Source: Alopecurus myosuroides
Taxonomy: Eukaryota; Streptophyta; Magnoliopsida; Poales; Poaceae
NCBI GenBank assembly: GCA_028641055.1
Contig: CM054063.1
Coordinates: 51,806,464-51,870,463, forward strand
DNA length: 64,000 nt
Direction: 5' to 3'
Position numbers and translations under genes: made by a program
In this document: one piece after another, positions 36,061 through 46,861 of the stretch
How positions within the stretch are numbered: position 1 is the first letter of the stretch
How the letters are laid out: the number at the start of each line of letters is the position of its first letter
The notes under the pieces: model-generated
What the model saw: only the letters and a program-made list of their open reading frames with translations
What the model was told of the DNA's origin: nothing
Database searches by the model: none

Positions 36061-36700
36061 CTAGAACTCTTCAATCCAACATGGGGTGTATGGAAAACAT
36101 GTGAACCCCTCGCCTTCATTCGGTAACTCTTTGAAATAATCGTATTCCTTTGGGTATATATTTCCTATGATTTCAATTTTTGAGCCGTTCAAATGATATG
36201 CCCGTCCCGTACGCGCACATGAACTCAGAAAGACAACTTCTTTATATGGGTGAATACCAAGTATCTCAATGTCTCCATAATAATATGAGTTTCCTTCGGA
36301 GCCACACTGGTCAACCATATCTTCGTTTTTAACACCATCGTCATCGTCGGAGTTCCACTCAAATGTGTCTCTCCTTGGTGGTTTATTGTTATCTTCTGGG
36401 GAACGAGAAGAACGAAACAAGTTGTAGTTAATATCTTCTAAGATCCACGGTGCACTGACTTGTTTGTCAATCAGGTGACATGCTAGCAAGGGTTCAAGGT
36501 CTTTGTCGTGCTTCAGGACCCACTCCATTCTGCCAGACGATTCACTAAGGATCCAAACTTGAAGCCTATACTCGCGGCCAAGGAGTGTCAAAAAATACAC
36601 GCCCTTTTCCGATCTTGCTATGGTAGTGTTCTCATAGTCCTCAACTTTAAGATTCATCGGTCGTTTGATCACACTGTATGTATTATTAGATAACGATACT

Positions 36701-36786
36701 CTGCAAAATCGAATCGTTGTCCAAAATTATGTTTAAAAGCGACCGGTAAAGATACAAGTCCAATCAAAATGAGAGTAAGTACGTAC
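36701..36786 (-). other. Intron of the F-box gene
   Basis: Minus strand donor ATGAG|GTACGT at 36787/36786 and acceptor TTTTGCAG|AGTATC at 36701/36700; 86 bp, AT-rich. Removal joins two open frames in phase, which supports both the intron and the gene model. Confidence 0.85.
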
Positions 36787-37085
36787 CTCATAAAACAAAT
36801 ATCTCCGCAGTACACATAAAGTGCTCCACGAAAATAGGTGGCTTTGAAATCGCTGTAACCCGTTCGTCGTAGCTCGTGGACGGTCCCTGCAGCATCCCCT
36901 TCTCGCACGAAATACTTCTCGTCCCAACAACCCGACTTGGATGAGAAAACATACATCTTGTAAAGGGAGGGTGGCCATTCACATCCCTCCATCCAGGGCT
37001 CTACCTCCTTCCCAAAAGTATCATCATCCAACGTGGGGATCTTAAACACCTTGTAATATGGTGATCGCGTTGGATCATAGACTAG

Positions 37086-37184
37086 AAACTCTTCGTACGA
37101 TTTGTATTCCGTGTAAACCTGTCAAGCTTTGTTAATTAAAGGTTGGGCATTGTGCCTTTTATCTAAAAAAAACTCTTCGTACGA
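37086..37184 (+). mobile_element. 69-bp LINE 3' tail with 15-bp target duplication in the F-box exon
   Basis: aaactcttcgtacga occurs at 37086-37100 and 37170-37184. Between them, 37101-37169 reads as a non-LTR 3' end (gctttgttaattaaaggttgggc...gccttttatctaaaaa), plus orientation, with an A-rich tail at the right. Taking out insert plus one duplicate restores a continuous F-box frame (...GMSYEEF then LVYDPTRSP...). The length of 84 bp is a multiple of three. Confidence 0.85.
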
Positions 37185-37860
37185 CATACCCTTCCTAAGT
37201 TGCTCGCACGGGCAGATGGGCAAAGTATGCCACCGCCTCGTGGCAGGGTTAACCACATAGTTGTCGGTAACCAAGAGGAGCCCGTTACAGTGATTCTTGA
37301 TGTCGGAGGGTTCGAAATCTTCTTCCCAGAAAAGGCCGCATTCAGGGTTGGCGGAGGGCAGGAAACTAAGGTCGCCGCTGACCTTGCGTGCGTTGCCAGC
37401 AGCCATGGAGGAAGGGCGGGCGAGATATTCCGGGTACTTGTGTTTCTCAAAGTGGACGAAGAGGCTGGCGAGGGAAAGCGGGAGCAGGTCGGTCCGCAGG
37501 ACGCGAGAGCTGTCCACGGCGTCACGCCAGGCCTTGCAGACGCAGCGGGCGGCGGCGAGCCAGTGCGGCAGGACGCGGAGGAGGATTTCGGCTGCAACGT
37601 CATCCGGCAGGCGCGCTAGCAGGTCCTGCTCCGCGTCGTCGCCGCGTGCGGCCTTGGACGTATGGTCGTGCTCGTCCTCCGCCATCGCGACGCCGTGGTG
37701 GACTGGTGGTGATCCTCGAAATGAAACCGTCGATTTTGGTGAGTTGGTGCCCCGACCGGCCACGGTCCTTGTACCGTTGTCCGCAAGGAAGGAGTGGCCA
37801 ACTCAATGGACTGGTCGCTACTCGCAGGTGTAATAATCCCGATCCCTATGTGATTCAATC

Positions 37861-37870
37861 AATATATAGG
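37861..37870 (-). promoter_or_regulatory. Probable TATA box of the F-box gene
   Basis: Minus strand CCTATATATT, about 100 bp upstream of ATG 37763 and 180 bp upstream of ATG 37685. A start site about 30 bp downstream would leave either ATG available. Confidence 0.5.
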
Positions 37871-38130
37871 AGCGATGCATAGTATCGTACGTGAGGGTGA
37901 ATAAGAGGACGAGTCGGTTTCATTTAGACAACCGACTCGATTATAATTTATATGTAATATTTGTAGCAAGAAGCGATAAATATTCAAGTGAGCCATCCAA
38001 GGCTTCGTCTAGGACGGTCAAGTTTTACAGTACCTTTTAGTACTTCTAAACAATGACTAGTATGAATTGGGTGAACGGTTGAGATTCAGCGATGCAGATT
38101 TGGCCCAATAGGCCCAGCAAGACGTAACAG
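37871..38130. other. Intergenic sequence up to the Helitron
   Basis: Nothing coding. Its last ~42 bp (cgatgcagatttggcccaat...gacgtaacag, 38089-38130) recur at 41895-41936 on the far side of the Helitron. Confidence 0.7.
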
Positions 38131-38684
38131 TCTTTACCTAATAATAAAGGCATTAAGGTTTCTGCCAAAATTTTCGTCCAACACAAATTTACCGTTTTAC
38201 CCTCCCACCAAATCACATAATGCTGCAAAACTGCCACCCTGGTTCGGTTGTTTTGTTCTGTCCCGCACCTCCCAACGAGACCCGACCTCTCCAAGCACTC
38301 GACGCCGCTCCCGTGCCCGTGCTCTACATGACCTCCGACACCGCCGCGGTCTCCGAGATACCTCCAGAATGGTCGTCCGCCGTTGTTACCTGCGCTCTCT
38401 ATCCCTAAAAGGAATCCTCCCCGTCCGCACTCATCCTCCATGTCTTCATATGAACTTGAATCAGATCTCGCCGCTGCAACTTCATAGCTGCCGGTTGGCC
38501 CCCTTTGTTGCCGAATTTTCCCTGCCCGATTCCTGCGCAATTCCTCTCCACCGGCAACTTCCGCGTCGTCTGGCTCCCAGCGCCTCGCCGCCGGCCACCT
38601 CCGCGTTGTCCGGCTCCCGGCGCTACATCGCGTCGCCTCCCCGCCCCCCACCTTCCTGCGGGGAGCTGCCCTCAGCCTCCCGCC

Positions 38685-38860
38685 AGCATCGCGCGTCCAG
38701 CACCGCCTCCGCCGGATTTAATGGAGATGGCAGGGGGCTCGGGATTGGAGCTGCTCATCTGGGCGCTCCTCCCACTAGCATCGTGCGTCCAGCACCGTCT
38801 CTGCCAGATTTAATGGAGATGGCAGGGGGATTGGGATTGGAGCTGCTCATCTGGGCGCTC
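38685..38860 (+). repeat. 92-bp tandem duplication inside the Helitron
   Basis: agcatcgcgcgtccagcacc at 38685 and its near copy at 38777; both contain gatttaatggagatggcagg (38715 and 38807). Two copies, a few substitutions. Confidence 0.85.
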
Positions 38861-40423
38861 GGCAAGCCGTGCTCCTCCCTGCACCAGATATGCTTATGCG
38901 GGCAAAGCTCCAACAGTCGATGTTCGTGGAGCTTGCAATTTTGGGATTTTAAACATGAACATCCAGGAAAAATGACACTGGTTGGTGGAAAAATAATTCC
39001 GGCTGGTAGTTCGGTTATTTGTCCCGGATATTCCACAATCCTCCCCGATTCCTCCCTCCTTGGCTAGACAAATTCTCAACGAGGACTAGCGTTGTTTGGT
39101 TCCTCTGTTTTATTTTTTGCAGCAGACTAAGAACTCTTGCCGTCTTCATCTCCACTAGGCCCCTGCAAAAATTGTTGATTATGCCGATGTCTGTGGAGCT
39201 TGGCCGGATGTTGCTGCTTCTGTCCCCGAGAAGATCTTGCTAAATTACGTCAGCTGCTCTCCTGTGATATTCTGGATGAGGTTGGTGCTTTAGCCGGCTC
39301 CTGATGCACAAGCATGGAAGAAAAAAATTGGAGAGATTGCATATGCGCTGGTGAGCCGATGTGAACTAAACGTGGGAATGAGAAATAAAGCATGGCTATT
39401 AATTGAAGTTAAGTTACAAAATTACTGATGTGTGGGCATTTAGAGTCTTCTGTGTGTTCATACGGCCGCTGCGTGAGAGCATGCGGATTGGGAGTCTTAT
39501 GTGCGTTCATGCCGCCGCTATGTGAGAGATCAAGACACCGATCGAAGGTACGTTCATTGCACTCTACTAGGACATGGATAACGTGATCAAGATGCAATGC
39601 TATGTTCAGTAATTTATCAAGTCGTTTTCTTTTGATTTGGGCTGCGTGTCAGCGGGGGAATTTATGAAATTGGATATAGGTTTTTTCCTGTAATATACTG
39701 CCAGAAAGGTGAAGTTAGATTGAAATCTACTGTCATTGTTGGTTTGGATTAAACATAGTGCCAACTTACATTTATGGTTCTTGCTAACTTGTTCTAGGCA
39801 GCACGAGCTGCAAGGATCACAAACTGACTGGGCAATGTTGCATGTACATGGTATAAAAGATGGTGATGCAGCCAGTGCAAATGTCATGCAATGCGATTTG
39901 CAGTATGTGCATATTAGTTTGGCTCTGTTTCATAAAATAAATAAGTATAGATGATAGGAATAGCAAGGCGAACTCCTTTTTACAGTTTCTCTGAAATTGT
40001 AGGTGCATTCTGGAGGGCAGGAGTTCTAAATATGGAAGCTCAACGAAGCGCAAGGGTACAACAGCTTAGATCAATTCACGTGTATACAATTAGAAAATTG
40101 AATGCACTGCACTAAATTTTTACGTGCATTTTACCGGATATTTGCAAGGAGCGGTAGTATAATTACAACACATCCAAGGTAAGAAAAACACGCCTCAAGT
40201 TCAGAGGAGGAGATGAGATGTTCGATGACTCTGCGCAGTCGCTCAACGCGCTTGGCTATCTTCTCGAGAGTATAGCATAATGCTGGCTGCTTGATTTTTT
40301 AAATCCGAATCCAACATGATTCTTTTTTGTCTATAATTTTTTCTCTGTGCAGCAACATGAAAATAGGAGGTGTCTCACCTCTAATTTCTACCTTTTCTAG
40401 AATATTGTTATTTTTTTTGGCAG

Positions 40424-40580
40424 GAATTTTGATTGGTTAGTGTTTAAGACACAGATAATGAACTTCGTGTCAACCTGCAAGTCTGATCGTGCTCCCTTCG
40501 ACCAGCACATAGCTGCTGCTGGACTTCTTCCGAGGCTGTGCTCCCTGGCGATTATTTGGGTTAGCACGGTGGCATAGTTT
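40424..40580 (+). other. Possible captured exon in the Helitron
   Basis: A pyrimidine-rich acceptor-like sequence (ttattttttttggcag, ending 40424) is followed by about 50 open codons (NFDWLVFKTQIMNF...AAAGLLPRLCSLAI) ending at TAG. Helitrons often carry exon-intron fragments of host genes. The parent gene is not recognised. Confidence 0.35.
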
Positions 40581-41725
40581 TGGAGATGGCCAGATTCTTA
40601 GCTCATGTCGTGTAGAGAAAACGAAAGCGCGGAATTTTGAAGCCCTCTATAACCCAGGGCTCAGGGACACACACAAAAACTATCAGCCGAATTGTGCTTT
40701 GATTGCACAATTTGTATATGTAATGCATGCATGTGTGCTTATTGCAATACTTTTGAGATCATTTTAGGATGGAAGTGTCATGCGTAGCAAATTTACACCT
40801 GTAGCTGCAAGAAACAGCAGTGATAGCTTTGATCGATCGTAAAAGGTTAGCTACACTTGACTTATATTTACTCAAACAATTCCATTTGCCAAGATTTACA
40901 CTTTTGCATTGAATTTTTAGTTATACCGATAATTCCCTTTCATTTTACTCTGAGTACAACTCCCGTGACTTGAAATATGGATAAGTAGGAGGAGGAGGTG
41001 TCTAAATGATGACTTTTTAAAGCATTGCGTTTGTATTTGGATTGTTCATATATAGACTTTGAAAACTTATATAGCATTTTTAGTTTACAATGATCACAGA
41101 GGAGTTTACACGGATGGAACTGAATATAAGAACGAATTTAAGGGATGAAATTGACAGTCTTAGTGGGCATTGTATCTTTTTGATGATCAATGTAGTACCA
41201 TTGATAACTAAGATGGAGATGAGAAAATTGCTCACTAGATGATGGTACTATACATTTATGTTTATAGTAGGGTCGTGTGTGTCCATATGACAATTGTACA
41301 TGTGCCTATTAGTAGTGTTGCACCCGTGTTAAACGAATTGTAATGTTGCAAATAAATAAATTGAGAGGACGAAAAAAGGCATGTAGCCTCCTTTGAAAAA
41401 AAAAACCTGAGCCGTGTGTTCTTTGATATGCGTGTTTTCACTTCAATCTAATGTTTTATGCTTGATCTGATGAGCTGAACTTATCTGATGAGCTGAATGC
41501 AAAACTACAACATTATAAGATCAATCAGAGCGCTTGACAGCATATCTAGGGTGAAGTAGAGGTTGATTCAGTGACAACACGTGTGAAGGTGATTTTGCAG
41601 CGGAGATGTGAGTGGAGGTAGATCAAATAAAAAAGAAGACAAAAAAGCGATTTAAGTCTATGGTCAACTTTGGAGCAAAACTTGGATACCGATTTTTTTT
41701 GTCGAAAATTTGATTTTTTTTTTTT

Positions 41726-41755
41726 CCCGTTGCAACGCACGGGCCTGTTTACTAG
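41726..41755 (+). other. Helitron 3' terminal hairpin and CTAG
   Basis: Stem CCCGT/ACGGG with an 8-nt loop, then CCTGTTTA and CTAG. This is the Helitron termination signal. Confidence 0.82.
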
Positions 41756-42078
41756 TTTAGAAAAAAGTACAGTATATGTCCAGCATATCCGGTACTCAGA
41801 GTGACGCCGTATCGGAGCGCCGCCGCCTCCACCATGAACACGGCCAGCGAGCCCTTAAAAAAAGAACACACGCCAGCGAGACGCCGCCGCCTCCACGATG
41901 CAGATTTGGCCCAATAGGCCCAGCAAGACGTAACAGTTTAGAAAAAAGTACAGTATATGTCCAGCATATCCGGTACTCAGAGTGACGCCCGTATCGGAGC
42001 GCCGCCGCCTCCACCATGAACACGGCCAGCGAGCCCTTAAAAAAAGAACACACGCCAGCGAGACGCCGCCGCCTCCAC
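41756..42078. repeat. 181-bp tandem duplication next to the Helitron
   Basis: The unit 41756-41936 (tttagaaaaaagtacagtat...gacgtaacag) is followed by a second, partial unit 41937-42078 with nearly identical sequence (one extra base: gacgcccgt against gacgccgt). The end of unit 1 matches 38089-38130 before the Helitron, so the duplication includes the Helitron target site. Confidence 0.88.
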
Positions 42079-43880
42079 CTCATATGCGCCCAGTTCCGAC
42101 ACTGCAAGACGCCCGAGCACAGCAAGACGTAGCCAGCGAGGCGCCGCCGCGTCCAGCTCGCACACGGCCGCTTGCCTCCACATCGCACGCGACGCGCCAC
42201 CACCGGCGCTGCACGACGACGTCCGAGCACGCAAAGCAACCATGTTCACAAGCTAGCATAATTGATCAAATCAACATATACAAACTTAGATTTGCATTCC
42301 ATATTTTGCACACGCATGTGCTCGTCTACCTCTGATATGTATATGTGTTTATGAACTTGGATAAAAACAACGGATACAAACTTACAGATGCAAAAATAAA
42401 TTGTTTTGCTGAGTAAGGAACACAACAGTTCGTGCTCATGGCTCATGTTGCAAGAAAGTGGAGTACGACTACTCACAAGCTCCACCAATGTTGAATTCAT
42501 TTGTCGCCATGGTACTGGACGACAGCCACCCGAGCCCCGCAACAGCTGCTTCTGGCTGCGCTCTGTGCTATTGCCGGCGCCGACCCAGTTTACGCCCAAG
42601 CGCATGCTTACCTGATGTCACCACCGTCACATCATTGGCACTGTCCAAGCCGCGACCTTCAGGCGCCATGGGAAGAAGAATTGCTTGAGGCGGTGGAGTG
42701 CTGGAAGGAGAGGAGGCTGGGCAGGAAGGCGCTTTGGGCTGTGGGGCTTTTTGGGCTGGGGCCCTTGACGCGAATTTTTGGTGCTGTGTGGATTTTGCTC
42801 GCTAGTATGAATTGTACTTGTCTCAGTTTTGGTACTAGTACGAATTGTCACGGCCATTGGATACAGGAAAATAGACGGGTCCTATTTACTTGGGGGTACC
42901 ACAAAAGAACTCACATCCCATACACTCGGCAGTCGGCACATTCTATACATGATCTCACGGTTATACAGCACTCACTCAAACCCAGTCAGTGCCCAGAACA
43001 AAGCTAACTCTTCGATCAATTCTGAAAATTTCCCTGACAGGAAAAAGGATCCAGCCTAGTAACCAACCGAATTGATCATAGACGAGGTTGAGAGGCATAT
43101 CTGGAGTTCTGGACAAGGTTGGAAGTCGAACGACAACACCAGCTTGCGATCTTGAGAAGGAAACTTCATGACGGACAGTACTAGACGTCTTTTTGAGGAG
43201 CACACACCATCTCTGCGCCGAAGCTGGACCCTGCCGTACAAATCTACTGTGGCTGGACCCTATGGGATGACACCCCTGCGCCCTTGAGGAGAAGCACATC
43301 ATCTCTGGAATAATGGAGTTATTCCAGACACACCTACTAGAGACGGTTTCTTCGACTCGCGAGTACCTTCTCTGTTTTTTCCCGTATAAATCGCTCCTTC
43401 CATTCTTACTACGCCCAGCTATCATGACCCTCCTCTATGAAATTGTACTTTCTTGCACCCAGATTCAGCTATTTCTGCTATACCCCTTCAGGATGTGTTA
43501 ATATGTGTGGCTACATTACCCATGGGATGTTCAGTCCAGAGATATATGTCTGCTCCTTACAGTTTTCAAGCTATAACTCTACTTGTTCAGTGCCAAAGCA
43601 GACACATTCACATTTAAGCCCTACTACGACGCGAACAAGAAAATACATATCTCAGTTTTAGACCATAATAAGAATGTTAGCTTCTCTTCAGAATGTTCAG
43701 AAAGTTCACCTAAGGTAATCCATGAAAATTCCAATAACATAATTATACCTGCTCGCCGCTGCAGCTCATATGAAGAAGAGGCAATTGTCTCGCGTTGGTG
43801 CACTTTGATTCAGCTCCTGAATTTTCTATATAAAAAGGATAGAAGATGTTACTTTCTAATGATGGGAATCTATTGTCATT
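42079..43880. other. Unassigned intergenic sequence
   Basis: Mixed composition with many short frames in several phases (up to 168 codons at 42501-43007) but no recognised domain and no consistent coding signal. Probably decayed gene or transposon pieces. Confidence 0.45.
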
Positions 43881-43881
43881 G

Positions 43882-45373
43882 GACAATGCTGGGCGCGTCC
43901 CCCGGGGATCAAAAATTTCCATCCCCGGGTCCCCGTGCTGACACGTGTCAGTTTTTGTCTAAAATCCTGTATTTGGTCTGTGTAGCAAAAAAAAAAACAT
44001 CCCGCTTTTACTCTCATGTAGCAAAAAAAACGATTCGTGACAAAAACTAAAATAAATATCAGACCTCGCCGGAGACTTCGCTGGAGACATCGCCGGAGTT
44101 GCTGTAGCAAAAAAAATCGTGCTACTGTAGCAAAAAAAAAATTTGTCGGAGACGTCGCCGGGGACTCTCGCCGGCGAACTCGCCAGACAATCGCATAGCA
44201 AATATTTTGTACTATTATAGCAACAAAAATAACAGCAAAAAAATTTATTCTATTGTAGCAAAATCTGACCTCGCCGAAGTTCTCGTAGCAAAAAATTTAT
44301 ACAAAAATAGCAAAAAAAAATTAAGGTCCGTAGCAAAATTCCGTCTCCGCCGTAAAATCACGCAAAAACACGAGAAACGCTGCCGGCTTTCGGAAGCACT
44401 GCGGCTGGCCTTCGGAAACATCTCTTCGGTCCCATTGGAGCACCTCCTGCGCTGCCGCTCCGGGGACAAGAAAGAACGGCGCGGGAAAGGAGCATGGGAG
44501 CATCACCACCACCGCCGCTCTGCTCCATCCCATCTCGTCGGGAGCATCCCCGCCCACCTATCGGAGCACCGCGCGGTACCATGGGAGCACCGTCGAGCTT
44601 CACCAGGAGCATCTCCACCCACCTATCGGAGCACCGCCGCACACCTTCGGAAGCATCTCCGCCCATCACCGCACAACTATGGCAGCAACGGGCCCAGAGC
44701 TTACGGCCTAGGCGGCGCCAGCGAGCGGGGCAGCGTGACCGGACGTGGCTGCATATCGTGGGCGTCGCGGCCCTCACCTCCTGGACCAACTCCAGCGGCG
44801 TCCGGCCCTTCCCGACGGGGCTCCGGCCGCGTCGGCGCCCAGCTCCAGCAGCGCGGCCGTACCCCGCCTCGCCCCATCCGCGCCTCTCCCTTGTGGTAGC
44901 AACGAGGACCGCCGCCTGTGCAACTTCGCCTCGCCCCATCCGCGCGGCCGCTTCGGATGACGAGCAGAGGCGGCGATGGCCTTGCCTCGAGGTCGGAGAG
45001 GTCCACCGCTGGCTGGTAGGAGCCGCCGGCGGCAGCAGCGACGAGGGAGCTCGCCTCGAGGTCGGAGTAGAGGCACGAGTCCGGCGAGGTAGAGATCGGA
45101 TGGGCAGAGGGGGCTCTCCTAGAGGTCGGATGGGTGAGGAACGGCGGAGGCACGACGCCGGCGAGGGAGCCGTTCCGGCGTGCGCGACGGAGCCGTTCCG
45201 GTGGGGGAGGAGCGAGCTAGTCCTGCGGTAGAGGAATCACGAGTAGCAAGCTGGTCGTGCGATAGAGATAAGGGACGAGTGGTCGTGAGTGTTCTCCGCA
45301 CCTGGACCCACCCACCTCGCTAGTTGGACCCGGACGATGAGCCCCCGGCGGATCCTAAGCGTTTTCCATTGTC
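43882..45373. mobile_element. Candidate DNA transposon with gtagcaaaaa motifs
   Basis: The left end GACAATGctgggCGC and the right end (reverse complement GACAATGgaaaaCGC) form a weak inverted pair. Inside the left end CCCGGGGAT/ATCCCCGGG (43900-43930) makes a strong hairpin. About ten copies of gtagcaaaaaa lie at 43984-44340 and GC-rich sequence (cggagcacc, gagcatc repeats) at 44400-45300. No target duplication was found and there is no transposase. The class is uncertain (a Mutator-like non-autonomous element is one option). Confidence 0.3.
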
Positions 45374-45715
45374 ATTTTGCAACAAATAGCGGCAGCCACA
45401 TAACGGTTTGGATCGTCATCAAAGCCGCCGATCGATAAATGCTTCCTTCTCACGGAAGGCCAATCATTTGCTGAATACTACTTAAATGTACAGATAGTGC
45501 CCAAACTTGGGTGTACATTCTATGTACATGTACATACGGTAATTAAAACTTCTTTTTTAAGGAAGGAGCAAGAATCGAAAACAAGGAAAATAAATAAATA
45601 TCAAATGTCGCAGAACTTGCTACCCTTGGGGAAAAAAGATATTACCTATTTCAAGAGTAAAATCACTATGGCGGTAGCGCGAGAAAATACACAACCATCG
45701 CTATAAATTACATAC
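45374..45715. other. Intergenic sequence before the gag-only Gypsy array
   Basis: No gene seen. CATAC at 45711-45715 would be the left target-site duplicate of the Gypsy array if it is intact; the right end lies outside the window. Confidence 0.5.
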
Positions 45716-46499
45716 TGTAACATCCCAGGATTTTGAAAATTTTGAAAAATTTAAAACTCTCATGCATTCATGATCATCATAGCATACTTGCATTTTGTTT
45801 GCATAAAAATTGGCTTCTAATCTGCTAAAGACAAAATTTTAGGTATTATTACCTATTCAACCATATTTTGAACTTTAAACCTTTCTCTAAAATAAAGTAT
45901 TTTATTTTTGGGAAAGAATAGTACCAAAATGTTCCTTAGTTCCTAAGCTTTTCAAAACCTATTTTTATGTATTTTTCTGATTTAGTCTTGAGGGGTTTTC
46001 AAATTTATTTGAATGCCTTTTATATAAAACAGAAAATAAAAAAAAAGGGAAAAGAAAACCCAACCCAATTCCCCCTCCCCTTCTTATTTCTGCGCGCGCG
46101 GTGCACAGGAAGCAGGCCGGCCCAACTTAATCCGCAGGAAACCAGCACGCCAGCCCGCCCCGTTTCACCTCTCCCTCCGCTCACTGACCCGCGGGACCCA
46201 CGTGTGACGTGATCCCAACGTCACGATGACGTTACCCTCGCCGTGCCCAAAACGGACTCGGCGTCCGTGCGCGTCCAGGACATCGCCACCGCCTCTCCCC
46301 GCACCCTAGCCCCTCCCGCGCGACTAGGAGCCTATAAGAACTCGCCCTTGACGTCCGTGACCCCTCTGCGAAACCCTAGCTCCACCCCCGCTCGAGAATC
46401 ACCCCGGCGAGCTTCAGATCTCCGGCGCCCCTCCGTCGTCGCCACGGTGAACTCTGGCCACCCTACGCCCTCTCTCTGCCCCCTCTCATGTCCTCTCAG
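45716..46499 (+). repeat. First LTR (a) of the gag-only Gypsy array, 5' part
   Basis: Starts TGTAACATCCCAGG; matches 55911-56694 and 61548 onward. A CT-rich promoter-like segment precedes gcctataagaactcgcc (46329), a possible TATA region. Homology stops at cctctcag|g (46499/46500). Confidence 0.92.
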
Positions 46500-46704
46500 G
46501 CGTGTAGGGCTGCTGCAAGTGCGACGCGACGTTTACTCTTTTCTTCTTCTGCCACGTTGTTTACTCTGAAAAAACACCCAGTCCATGCACTGCTTCATTT
46601 TCAAACGTTTGATCGTAAGGAACGGTGCAGATCGAGTCCATGCATGCAAACTACGGCGGCAACGGCCTGCAGACGCTGAGACGAGCGCTTCTCTGTGCGG
46701 GAAC

Positions 46705-46812
46705 GCGATCCTCTGACTTTATATCACTGACAAATGGAGCCCATCACACACCGGACCCACGTGTCATGGGAGAAAGTCAGAGAACATAAGGTGGGCAAAG
46801 TAAGAGGATCGC
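46705..46812. repeat. Short inverted repeat, possible small MITE
   Basis: gcgatcctctgacttt (46705-46720) and aaagtaagaggatcgc (46797-46812) are inverted copies with one mismatch, around 76 bp. No convincing target duplication. Confidence 0.4.
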
Positions 46813-46861
46813 TTTTCACCATCTGCACTACTCGGCCATGTCATTTCTAGACATTTTTAGA

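Larger units (their letters stand above)
36061..37763 (-). pseudogene. F-box protein gene disrupted by a short LINE insertion
   Basis: Two exons on the minus strand, the first carrying the insertion. The start is ATG 37763, or more likely 37685 (MAEDEHDHTSK). The F-box is LLARLPDDVAAEILLRVLPH...CKAWRDAV (residues about 47-90), followed by a grass-type F-box-associated region (NHCNGLLLVTDNYVVNPATR; WPPSLYKMYVFSSKSG; FRGALYVYCGD) and an acidic C-terminal part (NSDDDD) ending at 36061. One intron, 36786-36701 (86 bp, GTACGT...TTTTGCAG), joins MR to VSLSNN in frame. Such proteins are substrate receptors of SCF ubiquitin ligases; the target is unknown. The frame is otherwise clean, but a 69-bp insert plus 15-bp target duplication adds exactly 28 codons with one TGA (37126-37128) after LRKGMSYEEF. 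Translation would end before most of the associated domain. Confidence 0.85.
38131..41755 (+). mobile_element. Non-autonomous Helitron, 3625 bp
   Basis: Begins TCTTTACCTAATAATAAAGG and ends with a hairpin (cccgt...acggg, 41726-41743), 8 nt, then CTAG at 41752-41755: the standard TC...hairpin...CTRR termini. There is no target duplication. The host sequence on both sides (aacag|tttag) is found uninterrupted at 41932-41941 in an adjacent tandem duplicate. The insertion site here is G|T, not the usual A|T. No Rep/helicase ORF is present, so mobilisation would be in trans. The interior has GC-rich gene-like sequence at 38220-38900 and possible captured exons (39160-39290; 40424-40580). Confidence 0.82.

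Noticed and set aside
37119..37189. Intron GTATGT...ACAG inside the F-box exon
   Set aside because: Splicing it out (71 nt) shifts the frame into early stops, whereas removing the 84-bp LINE insert plus one target duplicate gives a continuous frame.
42501..43007. 168-codon ORF
   Set aside because: No domain, overlapping frames in other phases of equal quality, no promoter or splice context.
44207..45231. ORFs of 193-245 codons on both strands
   Set aside because: Overlapping frames on both strands in a GC-rich tract with gagcacc/gagcatc repeats; no domain seen.
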